Assembly: GCA_003278095.1 (NCBI GenBank)
Contig: QCHB01000003.1
Coordinates: 1 to 64,000 of the forward strand
Direction: 5' to 3'
DNA length: 64,000 nucleotides
Source of the DNA: SAR116 cluster bacterium AG-390-L20
GTDB lineage: Bacteria; Pseudomonadota; Alphaproteobacteria; Puniceispirillales; Marisalimonadaceae
The translations under genes were made by a program, and so were the position numbers. Of this stretch, positions 56,530 through 64,000 are shown in pieces (positions within the stretch are counted from its first letter, which is position 1; the number at the start of each line of letters is the position of its first letter). Under the pieces are notes generated by a model. It was given only the letters and a program-made list of their open reading frames with translations, made no database searches and had not been told where the DNA came from.

Positions 56530-57233
56530 AAACTTGTGTAAACTCTATTAAAATTTCTTATGTCATTAGGAGTATCAATTCTTAAGGGTAAAAAAGTAGA
56601 TAATAAAAAGCTGACTTTCATTTCTTTTAATTTGCAATCATAGATAAAATCTTCTATTTTTTTATAAGGTTTTTTAACATAATTAAATATTCTTTTATCA
56701 ATAAATTTACAACCTAAATCAATATGACTACCAGTATAGTTGTATTTTTTTCCTAAAACAAAATTATCATTAACTTCAAGATTTCCTTTTAACTCTTTCT
56801 TTAAAAGTGAACATACATCTACGTCATCATTTAAAAATTTATTGTACATTGATACGACATCAAAATTAGATATTTCATCACTATTTGTATAAAAAAAATT
56901 GTTTGCAAGATTTTTTCTGATTGAGTAAATTGCATTAAATGTTCCTAGCCGCTCATTATCAGAAAAAAATTCAAAAGAAATATTTTTTTCTTTTAAATAG
57001 GGCTTTACTATATTTTTTAAAATCTCTTCTTTATAAGATGTAATAAATAAAAAGTGTTTAAAGCCTCTATTAATCAACGAATCTAATTTATGTAATATAA
57101 ATGGCCTACCCTTAATTATAATTGCAGGTTTAGGTTTGTGTTTGGTAATAGCACCAAGCCTACTTCCTAATCCACCTGCCATTAAAACACAAGGAGGAAG
57201 AAGGATATTAAATTTATTTGAAATCTTCTTCAA
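56526..57233 (-). CDS. Sugar-1-phosphate nucleotidyltransferase (HddC-like)
   Basis: The 235-residue protein begins with the nucleotidyltransferase signature PPCVLMAGGLGSRLGAITKHKPKPAI, followed by FILHKLDSLINRGFKHFLFITSY. The metal-binding aspartate is in NNFFYTNSDEISNFD. It resembles HddC, which makes GDP-D-glycero-alpha-D-manno-heptose; with gmhA, hddA and gmhB in the same operon this is a reasonable assignment, although other sugar nucleotides are possible. The start is a TTG inside the last codons of neuB (20-base overlap), the only start that keeps the signature intact. Confidence 0.8.
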   Translation of the reverse strand: MKKISNKFNILLPPCVLMAGGLGSRLGAITKHKPKPAIIIKGRPFILHKLDSLINRGFKHFLFITSYKEEILKNIVKPYLKEKNISFEFFSDNERLGTFNAIYSIRKNLANNFFYTNSDEISNFDVVSMYNKFLNDDVDVCSLLKKELKGNLEVNDNFVLGKKYNYTGSHIDLGCKFIDKRIFNYVKKPYKKIEDFIYDCKLKEMKVSFLLSTFLPLRIDTPNDIRNFNRVYTSL

Positions 57234-58293
57234 TTAAAGTCTGATCTCGTGTTTTATTTTTGGTAATTTTTTTGCCTAAGATGTCATAATATTTTGACGC
57301 TGGTATGCCTTCAAATGGTCCTTTTGTTGTTATCATGGTAGCATCGATTATGTCCCCCGCTTTTATTTCCTTAGTTGTAACTAAGCATTTCCCCAAAACA
57401 CTTATAAGTGGACCCTCGCTATCATATTTTTGTTTTATTTCAGTACCTAGGGCTATTTCAACTTCACGAATAGATTTAACCATTTCTGAAAGTTCAGACA
57501 TATCAATAGATGCAGCATGATCAGTACCATTCATTTTCTTATTAAGAGTAACATGTTTTTCAACAACTCTTGCTCCCATAGCTACTGATGCTACTGGCAC
57601 ATGAATACCAGGTTCGTGACCAGAATACCCAATAATATTTTTGTATTTTTTAAGAAAAGTCTTAATTACATTTAGGTCAATTTCATTGTATTTACTTGGA
57701 TAAGCTGAAGTGCATTGTAATAAAATAACTTCAGAATCACCCTGGGAAAGAATACTTAGTGCTTTATCAATATCGTAAATATCAGCTGTACCTGTACTTA
57801 GTATAATAGGCAGTTTAGTTCTAGAGAATTTTTCTAAAAAATGATAATTGGTAATTTCAACACTTGGTATTTTTATTATATTAATGTTCATAGAAAGTAA
57901 AAAATCTAAGCTTTCTTCGTCCCATGGGCTTGCAAAAAATTCTACACCACATTTGTTAGAAAATTCTTGGAGCTCTCTAAAGTTGTCTTCAGTTAATTCC
58001 ACCCTAATATCAGGATAAGACCAAGAACCATATTTAGGTTGGTCAGTTGAAATATCATTAATACTTTTACTTAAATAACCGATTGGATTTTTATTTATTT
58101 TACTTTCAAGCATTATAGACTCAGCTGTCCTTTTCTGAAACTTAACAGCGTCGACTCCAGCTTTTGCACTCTCTTCAATTAATTGTTTGGCAATGTCCAT
58201 ACTACCATTATGGTTGATACCTATTTCAGCAATAATATAGGTAGGTTGGTTGTGCCCAATAATTTTTTTATTAACAATAATTTCTTTATGCAT
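57214..58293 (-). CDS. neuB: N-acetylneuraminate synthase-family protein (NeuB-like)
   Basis: The 359-residue enzyme condenses phosphoenolpyruvate with an N-acetyl amino-sugar to form a nonulosonic acid. The barrel domain shows YIIAEIGINHNGSMDIAKQLIEESAKAGVDAVKFQK, FASPWDEESLDFLL, KIPSVEITNYHFLEK, STGTADIYDIDKAL, LLQCTSAYPS, GYSGHEPGIHVPVASVAMGA and EKHVTLNK. A C-terminal SAF (antifreeze-like) domain covers about residues 298-358 (GKCLVTTKEIKAGDIIDATM). Whether the product is neuraminic, legionaminic or another acid is unclear. It is separated from the pyruvyltransferase gene by 86 bases. Confidence 0.92.
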   Translation of the reverse strand: MHKEIIVNKKIIGHNQPTYIIAEIGINHNGSMDIAKQLIEESAKAGVDAVKFQKRTAESIMLESKINKNPIGYLSKSINDISTDQPKYGSWSYPDIRVELTEDNFRELQEFSNKCGVEFFASPWDEESLDFLLSMNINIIKIPSVEITNYHFLEKFSRTKLPIILSTGTADIYDIDKALSILSQGDSEVILLQCTSAYPSKYNEIDLNVIKTFLKKYKNIIGYSGHEPGIHVPVASVAMGARVVEKHVTLNKKMNGTDHAASIDMSELSEMVKSIREVEIALGTEIKQKYDSEGPLISVLGKCLVTTKEIKAGDIIDATMITTKGPFEGIPASKYYDILGKKITKNKTRDQTLIEEDFK

Positions 58294-58379
58294 ATTCGAT
58301 CTTTTCTATTAATTTCATATAAATTCTATGCCTGATTATTTAAGGTAAGTCAATAAACATATATGAAGGGTTATTAATG

Positions 58380-59474
58380 TTATTTAAGACTTAAAAAGTT
58401 TTTGTTTGTTTGTTTCCAAATATTTTCTTGGATTTTATCAATCTGTTCGTAAGATTGTGATTTTTCAGAAATTAATTTTTCAAGAAGGCGTTCAAAATTT
58501 TGTATGAACTGAGAGTCATCTATTTCTAAACCCCACTCTTCATGATCTATATCTTCAAGTAAATATTTCATTTTATTATGTGTTATTATTGATAATATAG
58601 GCTTTCTTAAACCTAGTGGAATCAATTGAGAATGACCCCTCATTCCAAATGAACAATCAACCTCAGAATAAAAATCACAAATTTCATTTGGATCACATTC
58701 AGTAAGATTCTTTACTTCATAAGTTAGATGAACCTTATCAAGAAACTTCAATATCTCAAGATCTAGATGTTTGTGGGCAACTACTATTATCTTCCAACCT
58801 CTTTTAGATGCTAATTCAAGTGATTTTACTATATTGATAATGTCTTTTTCAAGTCCGTTTGGAAATCTCATTTCAACTCTATCTAATGCTGCATTAAATG
58901 CTAAATGCTTGGAATTTTTCTTTCTGTGCTTAAAAGATTTTGTCATTAGGCTTTTATTAATCTGCCAAAGGCATGTTGTGGGACAAAATTGCAAAGATAA
59001 TTTTTCTTTTAAATCAGGATAAAGATAGTTTTGAATAGATTTTATTGATCCTGAATTTCTTAATCCTACAAAATTTGCCTTCTGCACAAGAGTATTTATA
59101 TGATCTGTGAATATACTGTCAAAATCTTCTTGTCCACGAAACCTGTTATAGCCAACTCCGAAAACATTTATTGGTATTTTAATTTCACTTAAAGCTTCTA
59201 TGCTACAATTCCATTGCCAGCCACTTTTAGAAATATCGCTACCATCTTGATCTCTCAAGAACATTCCGCCTCCACCAATTAATATTTCATCATAAGTCGA
59301 ATTTGCATTTTGAGCGTCTCGAAGACTAAATTTTTTCAAAACATGATGCAGAGACCAATCAATTTTTGAATTAAATATATCAAAACAGCTTCTTGTTACA
59401 GGAAACAAAAGTGTATCCCCAGCATTTTTGTTTGTTGTTGTATGATTTCCTATATGCAGTATTTTTTTATACAT
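58380..59474 (-). CDS. Polysaccharide pyruvyl transferase family protein
   Basis: The protein of about 364 residues matches the PS_pyruv_trans fold: ILHIGNHTTTNKNAGDTLLF near the start, DEILIGGGGMFLRDQDG, NVFGVGYNRF, and the late motif SEVDCSFGMRGHSQLIPLGLRKPILSI. Such enzymes add pyruvate ketals to surface sugars using phosphoenolpyruvate, although some members do other transfers. The ORF-track start at 59501 lies inside neuA. The ATG at 59474 leaves an 8-base overlap and begins MYKKILHIGNH, which is the more natural N terminus. Confidence 0.85.
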   Translation of the reverse strand: MYKKILHIGNHTTTNKNAGDTLLFPVTRSCFDIFNSKIDWSLHHVLKKFSLRDAQNANSTYDEILIGGGGMFLRDQDGSDISKSGWQWNCSIEALSEIKIPINVFGVGYNRFRGQEDFDSIFTDHINTLVQKANFVGLRNSGSIKSIQNYLYPDLKEKLSLQFCPTTCLWQINKSLMTKSFKHRKKNSKHLAFNAALDRVEMRFPNGLEKDIINIVKSLELASKRGWKIIVVAHKHLDLEILKFLDKVHLTYEVKNLTECDPNEICDFYSEVDCSFGMRGHSQLIPLGLRKPILSIITHNKMKYLLEDIDHEEWGLEIDDSQFIQNFERLLEKLISEKSQSYEQIDKIQENIWKQTNKNFLSLK

Positions 59475-60162
59475 TGTTTTTAAAATAAATCTCTCTAGCA
59501 TTTTTTAAATCATCATGTGAATTAATATCTATTGAATTGTCTTTGCTCATTTTATAACCTATTGCTCTTTCTGTATGAAATGTTTCTTTTTTTTTGAGAA
59601 TTTTAGCGTTAGAAATAAATATTGCACCATTAACAGTAAAAATTTCTTGTTGACCTTGTCTTTGTCTATTTGGATCAATATCATTGGATATAAAGCTTAA
59701 AACGTTATTTGTTGAAAACCTAAGATTATTTAAATTTTTACCTAAACCTGTGATGCCAATTACACTTCTATCATTTCCATTAAGGTATAAACTTACTGCT
59801 TCTTGCAGATTTTTTGAGGATCTTAAAGGGCTAGTTGGGAGTAACATAGCCACAGCTTCAGGTTCATAACTTTCTTTTTGATAAAGAAAGTCTAGTGCAT
59901 GAAGAATGACATGAACTGAATGAACGTGATCTTGTGAGAGACTTTTAGGTCTTATAAAAGGCGTTTCTGCGCCATACCTTTTTGCAACCTCTGCTATACG
60001 CTCACTATCAGTTGAAACTAATACTCTATCAAACATATTTGAGTTTAAAGCACTTAGTATTGACCATGACAATAAAGGTTTACCACAAAAATCTATTAAA
60101 TTTTTATCTTTTATACCTTTAGACCCTGACCTGGCAGGTATAATAGCAATTACCTTATTCAT
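59467..60162 (-). CDS. neuA: Acylneuraminate cytidylyltransferase (NeuA-like)
   Basis: The 231-residue enzyme activates a nonulosonic acid with CTP. The signature IAIIPARSGSKGIKDKNLIDFCGKPLLSWSI is complete. VLVSTDSERIAEVAKRYGAETPFIRP, AMLLPTSPLRSSKNL and the metal-binding DINSHDDLKNA end follow. IFTVNGAIFISNAKIL fits the NeuA/LegF/PseF group. It is co-encoded with neuB four positions away in the usual sense of the pathway, with the pyruvyltransferase between them. It overlaps hddA by 8 bases. Confidence 0.92.
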   Translation of the reverse strand: MNKVIAIIPARSGSKGIKDKNLIDFCGKPLLSWSILSALNSNMFDRVLVSTDSERIAEVAKRYGAETPFIRPKSLSQDHVHSVHVILHALDFLYQKESYEPEAVAMLLPTSPLRSSKNLQEAVSLYLNGNDRSVIGITGLGKNLNNLRFSTNNVLSFISNDIDPNRQRQGQQEIFTVNGAIFISNAKILKKKETFHTERAIGYKMSKDNSIDINSHDDLKNAREIYFKNNV

Positions 60163-61168
60163 TTAAACTAGTTTTCAATATTTCTTGAGCATACATTATG
60201 TGACTTCCTTTAAATTCAAAATTAAAAGGGATAGACCTTAAATCTAGCTTTTTAAGCTCCCTATGAAAAGTTTCTTTATCTTTTGGTACGGCCATTAAAA
60301 AAAATCCTCCTCCTCCAGCACCAATAATTTTACCTCCATTAGCTCCTGCATTTTTTAACTTAATATATATATCGTCTAAATATGAATCACTCATCATATT
60401 AGAAATATCTTTTTTTATTGCCCAATGTTCGTCCATAGCTAATCCTAATTGTTCAACATCCCCATTCATGAGGAAACCTTCTGATAAAACACCTATTTTT
60501 TTTATTTTGTCATAGCATTGCATAACATTTTTACTATCATACTGTGACTTGATTATTTTATCAGATCTTCTGTTAACTTTTGAATGGACTAAAACTAATC
60601 CAGATATGAGTTTGTCCAGGTTCAGCGTTGATATATTCAATTTTCTACAGAATATTTTGCCATCTTCATTAATCTCTATTGCTTGAATTCCCCCAAGTGC
60701 AGCAATATACTGGTCCTGATAACCACCATCCAATTTTGTAATATTTCTCTCGATATTAAAAGAAGCTTCCGCAATTTCTATCTTTGACAGAGAAAGTCCT
60801 TTAAGTTTAACAATTGCGTTAACTAAACCTACTGTAAGAGAACTTGAAGCACCTAGGCCGGTATAAGTAGGCATTGAAGAGATAGTGCTAACTTGAATAC
60901 CCTTCGTTAAACTATAGTATTTAAGAATATTTTTAATTAAACGGTGTTTTATATATTCTATGCTATCCGTCCATTCAGTTTCAGAATATTGAAGAAATAT
61001 TTTATCATCTAATATTCTTTCTGCTAAATGGACAGTTATATACTGGTCTATTCCAGCAGTAATTAAAAACCCACCTCTTTCTTTAAAATAAAAAGGCAGA
61101 TCTGTACCACCACCACCTAGTGATATTCTATAAGGGGTGTTGGTAATTACATTTTTAAAAACATTCAT
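60155..61168 (-). CDS. hddA: GHMP kinase, D-glycero-alpha-D-manno-heptose-7-phosphate kinase type
   Basis: The 337-residue GHMP kinase starts NTPYRISLGGGGTDLPFYF, a strong HddA-like opening. The ATP loop is MPTYTGLGASSSLTVGLVNAI, and KIIGAGGGGFFLMAVP is the third GHMP motif. In the GDP-heptose route it phosphorylates heptose-7-phosphate at O1. It is bounded by gmhB (sharing one base, TAATG) and neuA (8-base overlap), so translation is coupled throughout. Similar kinases act on fucose, but the presence of gmhA and gmhB supports heptose. Confidence 0.9.
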   Translation of the reverse strand: MNVFKNVITNTPYRISLGGGGTDLPFYFKERGGFLITAGIDQYITVHLAERILDDKIFLQYSETEWTDSIEYIKHRLIKNILKYYSLTKGIQVSTISSMPTYTGLGASSSLTVGLVNAIVKLKGLSLSKIEIAEASFNIERNITKLDGGYQDQYIAALGGIQAIEINEDGKIFCRKLNISTLNLDKLISGLVLVHSKVNRRSDKIIKSQYDSKNVMQCYDKIKKIGVLSEGFLMNGDVEQLGLAMDEHWAIKKDISNMMSDSYLDDIYIKLKNAGANGGKIIGAGGGGFFLMAVPKDKETFHRELKKLDLRSIPFNFEFKGSHIMYAQEILKTSLNE

Positions 61169-61734
61169 TATTTAGGACTTTCTACAAGATTTAATTCGCT
61201 TAGTTTGTTAACCTTCCTACATATCAATTTTGAATATTGTTGATTAAAGCTATGAAGTTTTAAAATAAATTCTATTTTAAGTTTTGATGCAAATATGTAA
61301 TCTTTATGAGTATCTCCAATATACAACTCAGTATCAAATGAATTTGGAAACAATTTTCTATGATGAAGTAGCATATCAGATTTCGGTTTTCTGCAATCAC
61401 ATTTATACTCAATTGTGTGAGGACAAAAGTAAGCCGCATTAATCGAAACGTGTTTTCTTATTTGATTCAGTGTTTCTAATAAGAAATTTTCGCTAATTAG
61501 ACCTCTGGATAGATCAGGTTGATTTGATATAATTACTGTGTTGTAAGATTTGCTTATAACCTCTTTATTTAATTCAAATAAATTATCATCAAGTATTAAT
61601 TCACTTAAATTTCTTGGAGAAGACATTTTAGAGCCTCTCATAATCACTTCGTTGAGAACACCGTCCTTGTCAAGATAAAGAGTATCTTTAAAAATAGGAT
61701 TTTTGAAGTTAAAACTTAGAAAATTTAACTTCAA
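61168..61734 (-). CDS. gmhB: Heptose bisphosphate phosphatase GmhB-like (HAD-IIIA)
   Basis: The 188-residue HAD phosphatase has the nucleophile motif LYLDKDGVLNE, TVIISNQPDLSRGL and the GmhB zinc knuckle FCPHTIEYKCDCRKPKSDML, then YIGDTHKDYIFASKL. It removes the 7-phosphate from heptose-1,7-bisphosphate. The N terminus carries about 15 extra residues (MKLNFLSFNFKNPIFKD) compared with E. coli GmhB. It overlaps the transaldolase gene by 4 bases. Confidence 0.9.
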   Translation of the reverse strand: MKLNFLSFNFKNPIFKDTLYLDKDGVLNEVIMRGSKMSSPRNLSELILDDNLFELNKEVISKSYNTVIISNQPDLSRGLISENFLLETLNQIRKHVSINAAYFCPHTIEYKCDCRKPKSDMLLHHRKLFPNSFDTELYIGDTHKDYIFASKLKIEFILKLHSFNQQYSKLICRKVNKLSELNLVESPK

Positions 61735-62432
61735 AAAGAATAGCCTGAATTTTTTGCATCTTCAAAAAACATTTTTACAGTTTCTAAGGAATACTCAGTT
61801 GGATCTTTACTAACAAGATTTAACTTCTTGTAAAGAGGCATGCTCATTGTAATAATATCACAATTCACTTCATTAGCTGCAAACAAGTCATAACTCATTC
61901 TTGGACTTGCCCATAGTATCTTGCAGTTACTATTTTTGTGAATAAAGTTTCCCATTTCACTCATTTTTTCTTTAGCATCAATTCCAATGTCATATAATCT
62001 ACCTGCAAAAACTGAAATTATACTGTCTGTTTTAGACATAGCGTCAATGATCTCTTTAATTTGATAAATAGTAAAAATGGCAGTAATATTTAATCTAACA
62101 TTTTCTTTTATAAGATCATTTATAATATCAGTTGTATATTGACCATTTGTTAGTGTTATAGGAATTTTAACATACACGTTCTCTCCCATACTTGAAAGTA
62201 TGAGAGCCTGTTTAATAATAGTGTGTTTGTCGTCTCCAGTAACTTCTAGTGAGATAGGTTTACCCTTAACAAGTTTAACTAATTTTTTTGAATGTGATAA
62301 ATAATCTTGGATACCAAGGTTTTTAAATAAAGTTGGATTGAAAGTATAACCATTAATATTTTCATTATGATTATTTAAAATCTCTTTCTCAGAGGCTCCA
62401 TCTAAATATATCTGTGTTTTAACATCATGCAA
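61731..62432 (-). CDS. Small transaldolase/fructose-6-phosphate aldolase-family protein
   Basis: The 233-residue TIM-barrel protein has the Schiff-base lysine in NVYVKIPITL. Family landmarks are QIYLDGASEKEI (strand 1), GYTFNPTLFKNLG, ISLEVTGDD, LNITAIFTIYQIKEI and ILWASPRMSYDL. It is close to the short transaldolase (TalC/MipB) group. Its position between gmhA and gmhB, in a tightly overlapping operon, suggests it supplies or drains sedoheptulose-7-phosphate, the substrate of GmhA. That link is inference; a decaying or re-purposed aldolase is an alternative. Confidence 0.85.
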   Translation of the reverse strand: MHDVKTQIYLDGASEKEILNNHNENINGYTFNPTLFKNLGIQDYLSHSKKLVKLVKGKPISLEVTGDDKHTIIKQALILSSMGENVYVKIPITLTNGQYTTDIINDLIKENVRLNITAIFTIYQIKEIIDAMSKTDSIISVFAGRLYDIGIDAKEKMSEMGNFIHKNSNCKILWASPRMSYDLFAANEVNCDIITMSMPLYKKLNLVSKDPTEYSLETVKMFFEDAKNSGYSF

Positions 62433-63027
62433 TTTTTTGTCTCTTTTCTTCGTCTAGATAGTCTAAATATAAACATATCAAATGAATGATTGCGATATGT
62501 GCTTCTTGAATATTAGACGTAACGTTTGAGTCCACCACTATGCTTAAGTCAGAAAAGTCTTTAAGAATACCTCCACCTTTACCAGATATGGAAAAAATTT
62601 TTACTCCCATATTTCTTGCTTTTTCCGCTGCTTTAACTAGGTTCATAGATGCTCCGTTTTCTCTATTTCCACCACCAGTAGTAATAAGGAATAATATATC
62701 ACCTGATTTACCCAGAGATTCCACTTGTCGTTCAAAATAAGTTTCAAATCCAAAGTCATTGGCCCAAGCAGTAATAGCAGAAGCATTGTTTGAGAGTGAA
62801 ATTCCTGCAATTCCGGATCTTTTAGGGTCTTTAAAGGTACATAAAAGCTCTCCTGCAAAATGCTCTGAATCAGCGCAAGAACCACCATTCCCACCAATCA
62901 TTATTTTATTTTCAGTTAACTTAAGATCAAAGATTGTTTTTGCCATTAATTTAATAATGTTTTTATCTTTATTTAAACTCGTAATAACTCGAGAGCTTTC
63001 ATTAAAATAATTGTCAAAAATGTTCAT
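62425..63027 (-). CDS. gmhA: Sedoheptulose-7-phosphate isomerase GmhA-like (SIS domain)
   Basis: The 200-residue SIS protein has KIMIGGNGGSCADSEHFAGELLCTF, the GmhA phosphate- and zinc-binding region, then ILFLITTGGGNRENG and VTSNIQEAHIAIIHLICLYLD with the active-site glutamine and histidine. It converts sedoheptulose-7-phosphate to D-glycero-D-manno-heptose-7-phosphate. It opens the heptose part of the operon; the 156 bases upstream (63028-63183) are extremely AT-rich and hold no gene, but could contain a promoter. Confidence 0.92.
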   Translation of the reverse strand: MNIFDNYFNESSRVITSLNKDKNIIKLMAKTIFDLKLTENKIMIGGNGGSCADSEHFAGELLCTFKDPKRSGIAGISLSNNASAITAWANDFGFETYFERQVESLGKSGDILFLITTGGGNRENGASMNLVKAAEKARNMGVKIFSISGKGGGILKDFSDLSIVVDSNVTSNIQEAHIAIIHLICLYLDYLDEEKRQKIA

Positions 63028-63183
63028 GTAATAGATATTGTAGATTGATTAAATAAATTAAATATAAACATTAACTTTTATTTTACAAATTATTTTTTAA
63101 GCCAATATTTCAAATATATATTATATAAATTTAATATTTATATTACTTAATCTTAATTTTAAAAAACTTTTAAAACTCAATTA

Positions 63184-64000
63184 CTAATTATTAAATTTAT
63201 TTTTTTGCCAAGTGTATTTATTAACATAATCAATATGGCTAATAATTATTTTAATAATTTTTTGGCTAACATCATTAGAAAGGTAATCTGTTACATCATT
63301 AGATTGGTTTATAATATCTAAGGCATCTAAGCCGTCAATTATTCTTTCTAAATTAAGTCCTACTAACATTACAGCAGCTTGCTCCATGGCCTCTGGTCTT
63401 TCGTGAGTTTGCCTAATATTAAGGGCTCTAAATTTTAAGATAGAAGATTCTTCACTAATTGTTCCGCTATCAGATAAAACAGTATGAGCATTTTTTTGCA
63501 AACATATATAATCAGAAAAACTAAAAGGCCTCATTAGTTTAACAGTTTCATGTAGACTAATTCCTTTAGTTTCTATTTTTTTTCTTGTTCTTGGGTGGGT
63601 GGTTACAATAATTGGAATATTATATTTTTCTCCTAAAAAATTTAAAACGTTAATTAATGACTTAAAATTCTCGGCATTTTCAATATTTTCTTCCCTATGA
63701 GCGCTAATCACAAAGTATTTAGATTTAATTAAGTTTAACTTTTCTAGAATTTTAGATTGTTCTATCTTCTTTAAATTAAATTCAATGACTTCTCGCATGG
63801 GACTGCCGGTTACAATTATTCTTTCAGGACGAATACCTTCTTGGATCAAATAACTTCTGGCAATTTGACTGTAGCATAGATTTATATCAGAAGTATGGTC
63901 TACAATTTTTCTGTTAATTTCCTCAGGAACATTTTCATCAAAACATCTATTACCAGCCTCCATATGGAAAATTGGTATTTTACGACGCTTAGTAGGTATT
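63184..64000 (-). CDS. UDP-N-acetylglucosamine 2-epimerase (N terminus beyond window)
   Basis: The frame is open past the track's ATG at 63963 to the window edge and reads RRKIPIFHMEAGNRCFDENV across it, so that ATG is internal and the first roughly 100 residues are missing. The remaining 272 residues show EEINRKIVDHTSDINLCYS, FVISAHREENIEN, the sugar-site region MRPFSFSDYICLQKNAHTVLSDSGTISEESSI and RQTHERPEAMEQ. HMEAGNRCFD recalls the non-hydrolysing FnlC/WbjD/CapG branch (L-fucosamine-type sugars) rather than WecB or NeuC; this is from memory and should be tested. It is the upstream gene of the surface operon in this window. Confidence 0.88.
   Translation of the reverse strand, partial: IPTKRRKIPIFHMEAGNRCFDENVPEEINRKIVDHTSDINLCYSQIARSYLIQEGIRPERIIVTGSPMREVIEFNLKKIEQSKILEKLNLIKSKYFVISAHREENIENAENFKSLINVLNFLGEKYNIPIIVTTHPRTRKKIETKGISLHETVKLMRPFSFSDYICLQKNAHTVLSDSGTISEESSILKFRALNIRQTHERPEAMEQAAVMLVGLNLERIIDGLDALDIINQSNDVTDYLSNDVSQKIIKIIISHIDYVNKYTWQKNKFNN

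Noticed and set aside
62178-62206. Short near-palindrome CATACTT-GA-AAGTATG within the transaldolase gene.
   Set aside because: It is AT-rich with a 2-base centre and lies in coding sequence; it is expected by chance in DNA of this composition.
63028-63183. Very AT-rich 156-base spacer considered as an origin, attachment site or small RNA.
   Set aside because: I see no repeats, DnaA boxes, tRNA end or stable hairpin; it may contain a promoter but nothing specific can be supported.

Overview
The window is 64 kb of very AT-rich, very gene-dense DNA. I read 62 protein-coding genes, two of them cut by the window edges. I see no rRNA, tRNA, insertion sequence, CRISPR array or prophage, and no gene-free stretch longer than about 165 bases. 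The order rimM-trmD-rplS-leuC-leuD-leuB-asd, and the run sdhCDAB-zapE-mdh-sucCDAB-lpdA, are typical of Alphaproteobacteria. The low GC and near-zero intergenic space suggest a streamlined, probably marine lineage, such as the low-GC groups often met in sea-water metagenomes. The exact clade is an inference and cannot be fixed without a tree.

Layout. 1-5.9 kb: tRNA/ribosome genes followed by leucine biosynthesis and aspartate-semialdehyde dehydrogenase. 6-20.3 kb: an EamA exporter, then a nearly continuous TCA-cycle operon running from succinate dehydrogenase to dihydrolipoamide dehydrogenase. 20.3-40.3 kb: mixed housekeeping and accessory metabolism (SMR exporter, class II aldolase, HtpG with a heat-shock-type promoter, MFS, VOC, acyl-CoA dehydrogenase, a four-gene Gld-type ABC system with a DUF4340 protein, amidase, AlaC-like aminotransferase, gamma-glutamyltransferase-like enzyme, TcuA-like flavoprotein, 2-hydroxyacid dehydrogenase). 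40.3-43.6 kb: two glycosyltransferases and an O-antigen ligase/polymerase-like membrane protein. 43.7-53.7 kb: a cluster rich in peptidoglycan-recycling functions (AmpG, signal-less YkuD, GH84 glucosaminidase, PIG-L deacetylase, AnmK, MurQ, signal-less NlpC/P60, T7-lysozyme-like amidase), with a membrane pyrophosphatase and a beta-hydroxyacid dehydrogenase inside it. 53.8-64 kb: a minus-strand surface-polysaccharide operon (heptose genes gmhA, gmhB, hddA and an hddC-like gene with a transaldolase; nonulosonate genes neuB and neuA; pyruvyltransferase, Gfo/Idh/MocA, SDR, glycosyltransferase, UDP-GlcNAc 2-epimerase).

The two things most worth a second look are these. (1) The SucB (E2) protein has an unusual domain order. 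Its peripheral-subunit-binding domain comes before the lipoyl domain, none is visible in the normal position, and a Shine-Dalgarno-preceded internal ATG sits exactly at the lipoyl-domain start. (2) The cytosolic peptidoglycan-recycling set uses non-canonical parts: a GH84 enzyme where NagZ would be expected, a phage-type amidase where AmpD would be expected, a YkuD enzyme where LdcA would be expected, and a MurQ without its usual C-terminal region. Both readings come from motif recognition in the sequence; their functional meaning is inference.

Start codons were chosen from Shine-Dalgarno placement. Where the ORF track begins at an upstream TTG or GTG that itself overlaps the ribosome binding site (sdhC, sucA, htpG, hppA, the acyl-CoA dehydrogenase, alaC and others), the entry gives the corrected start.
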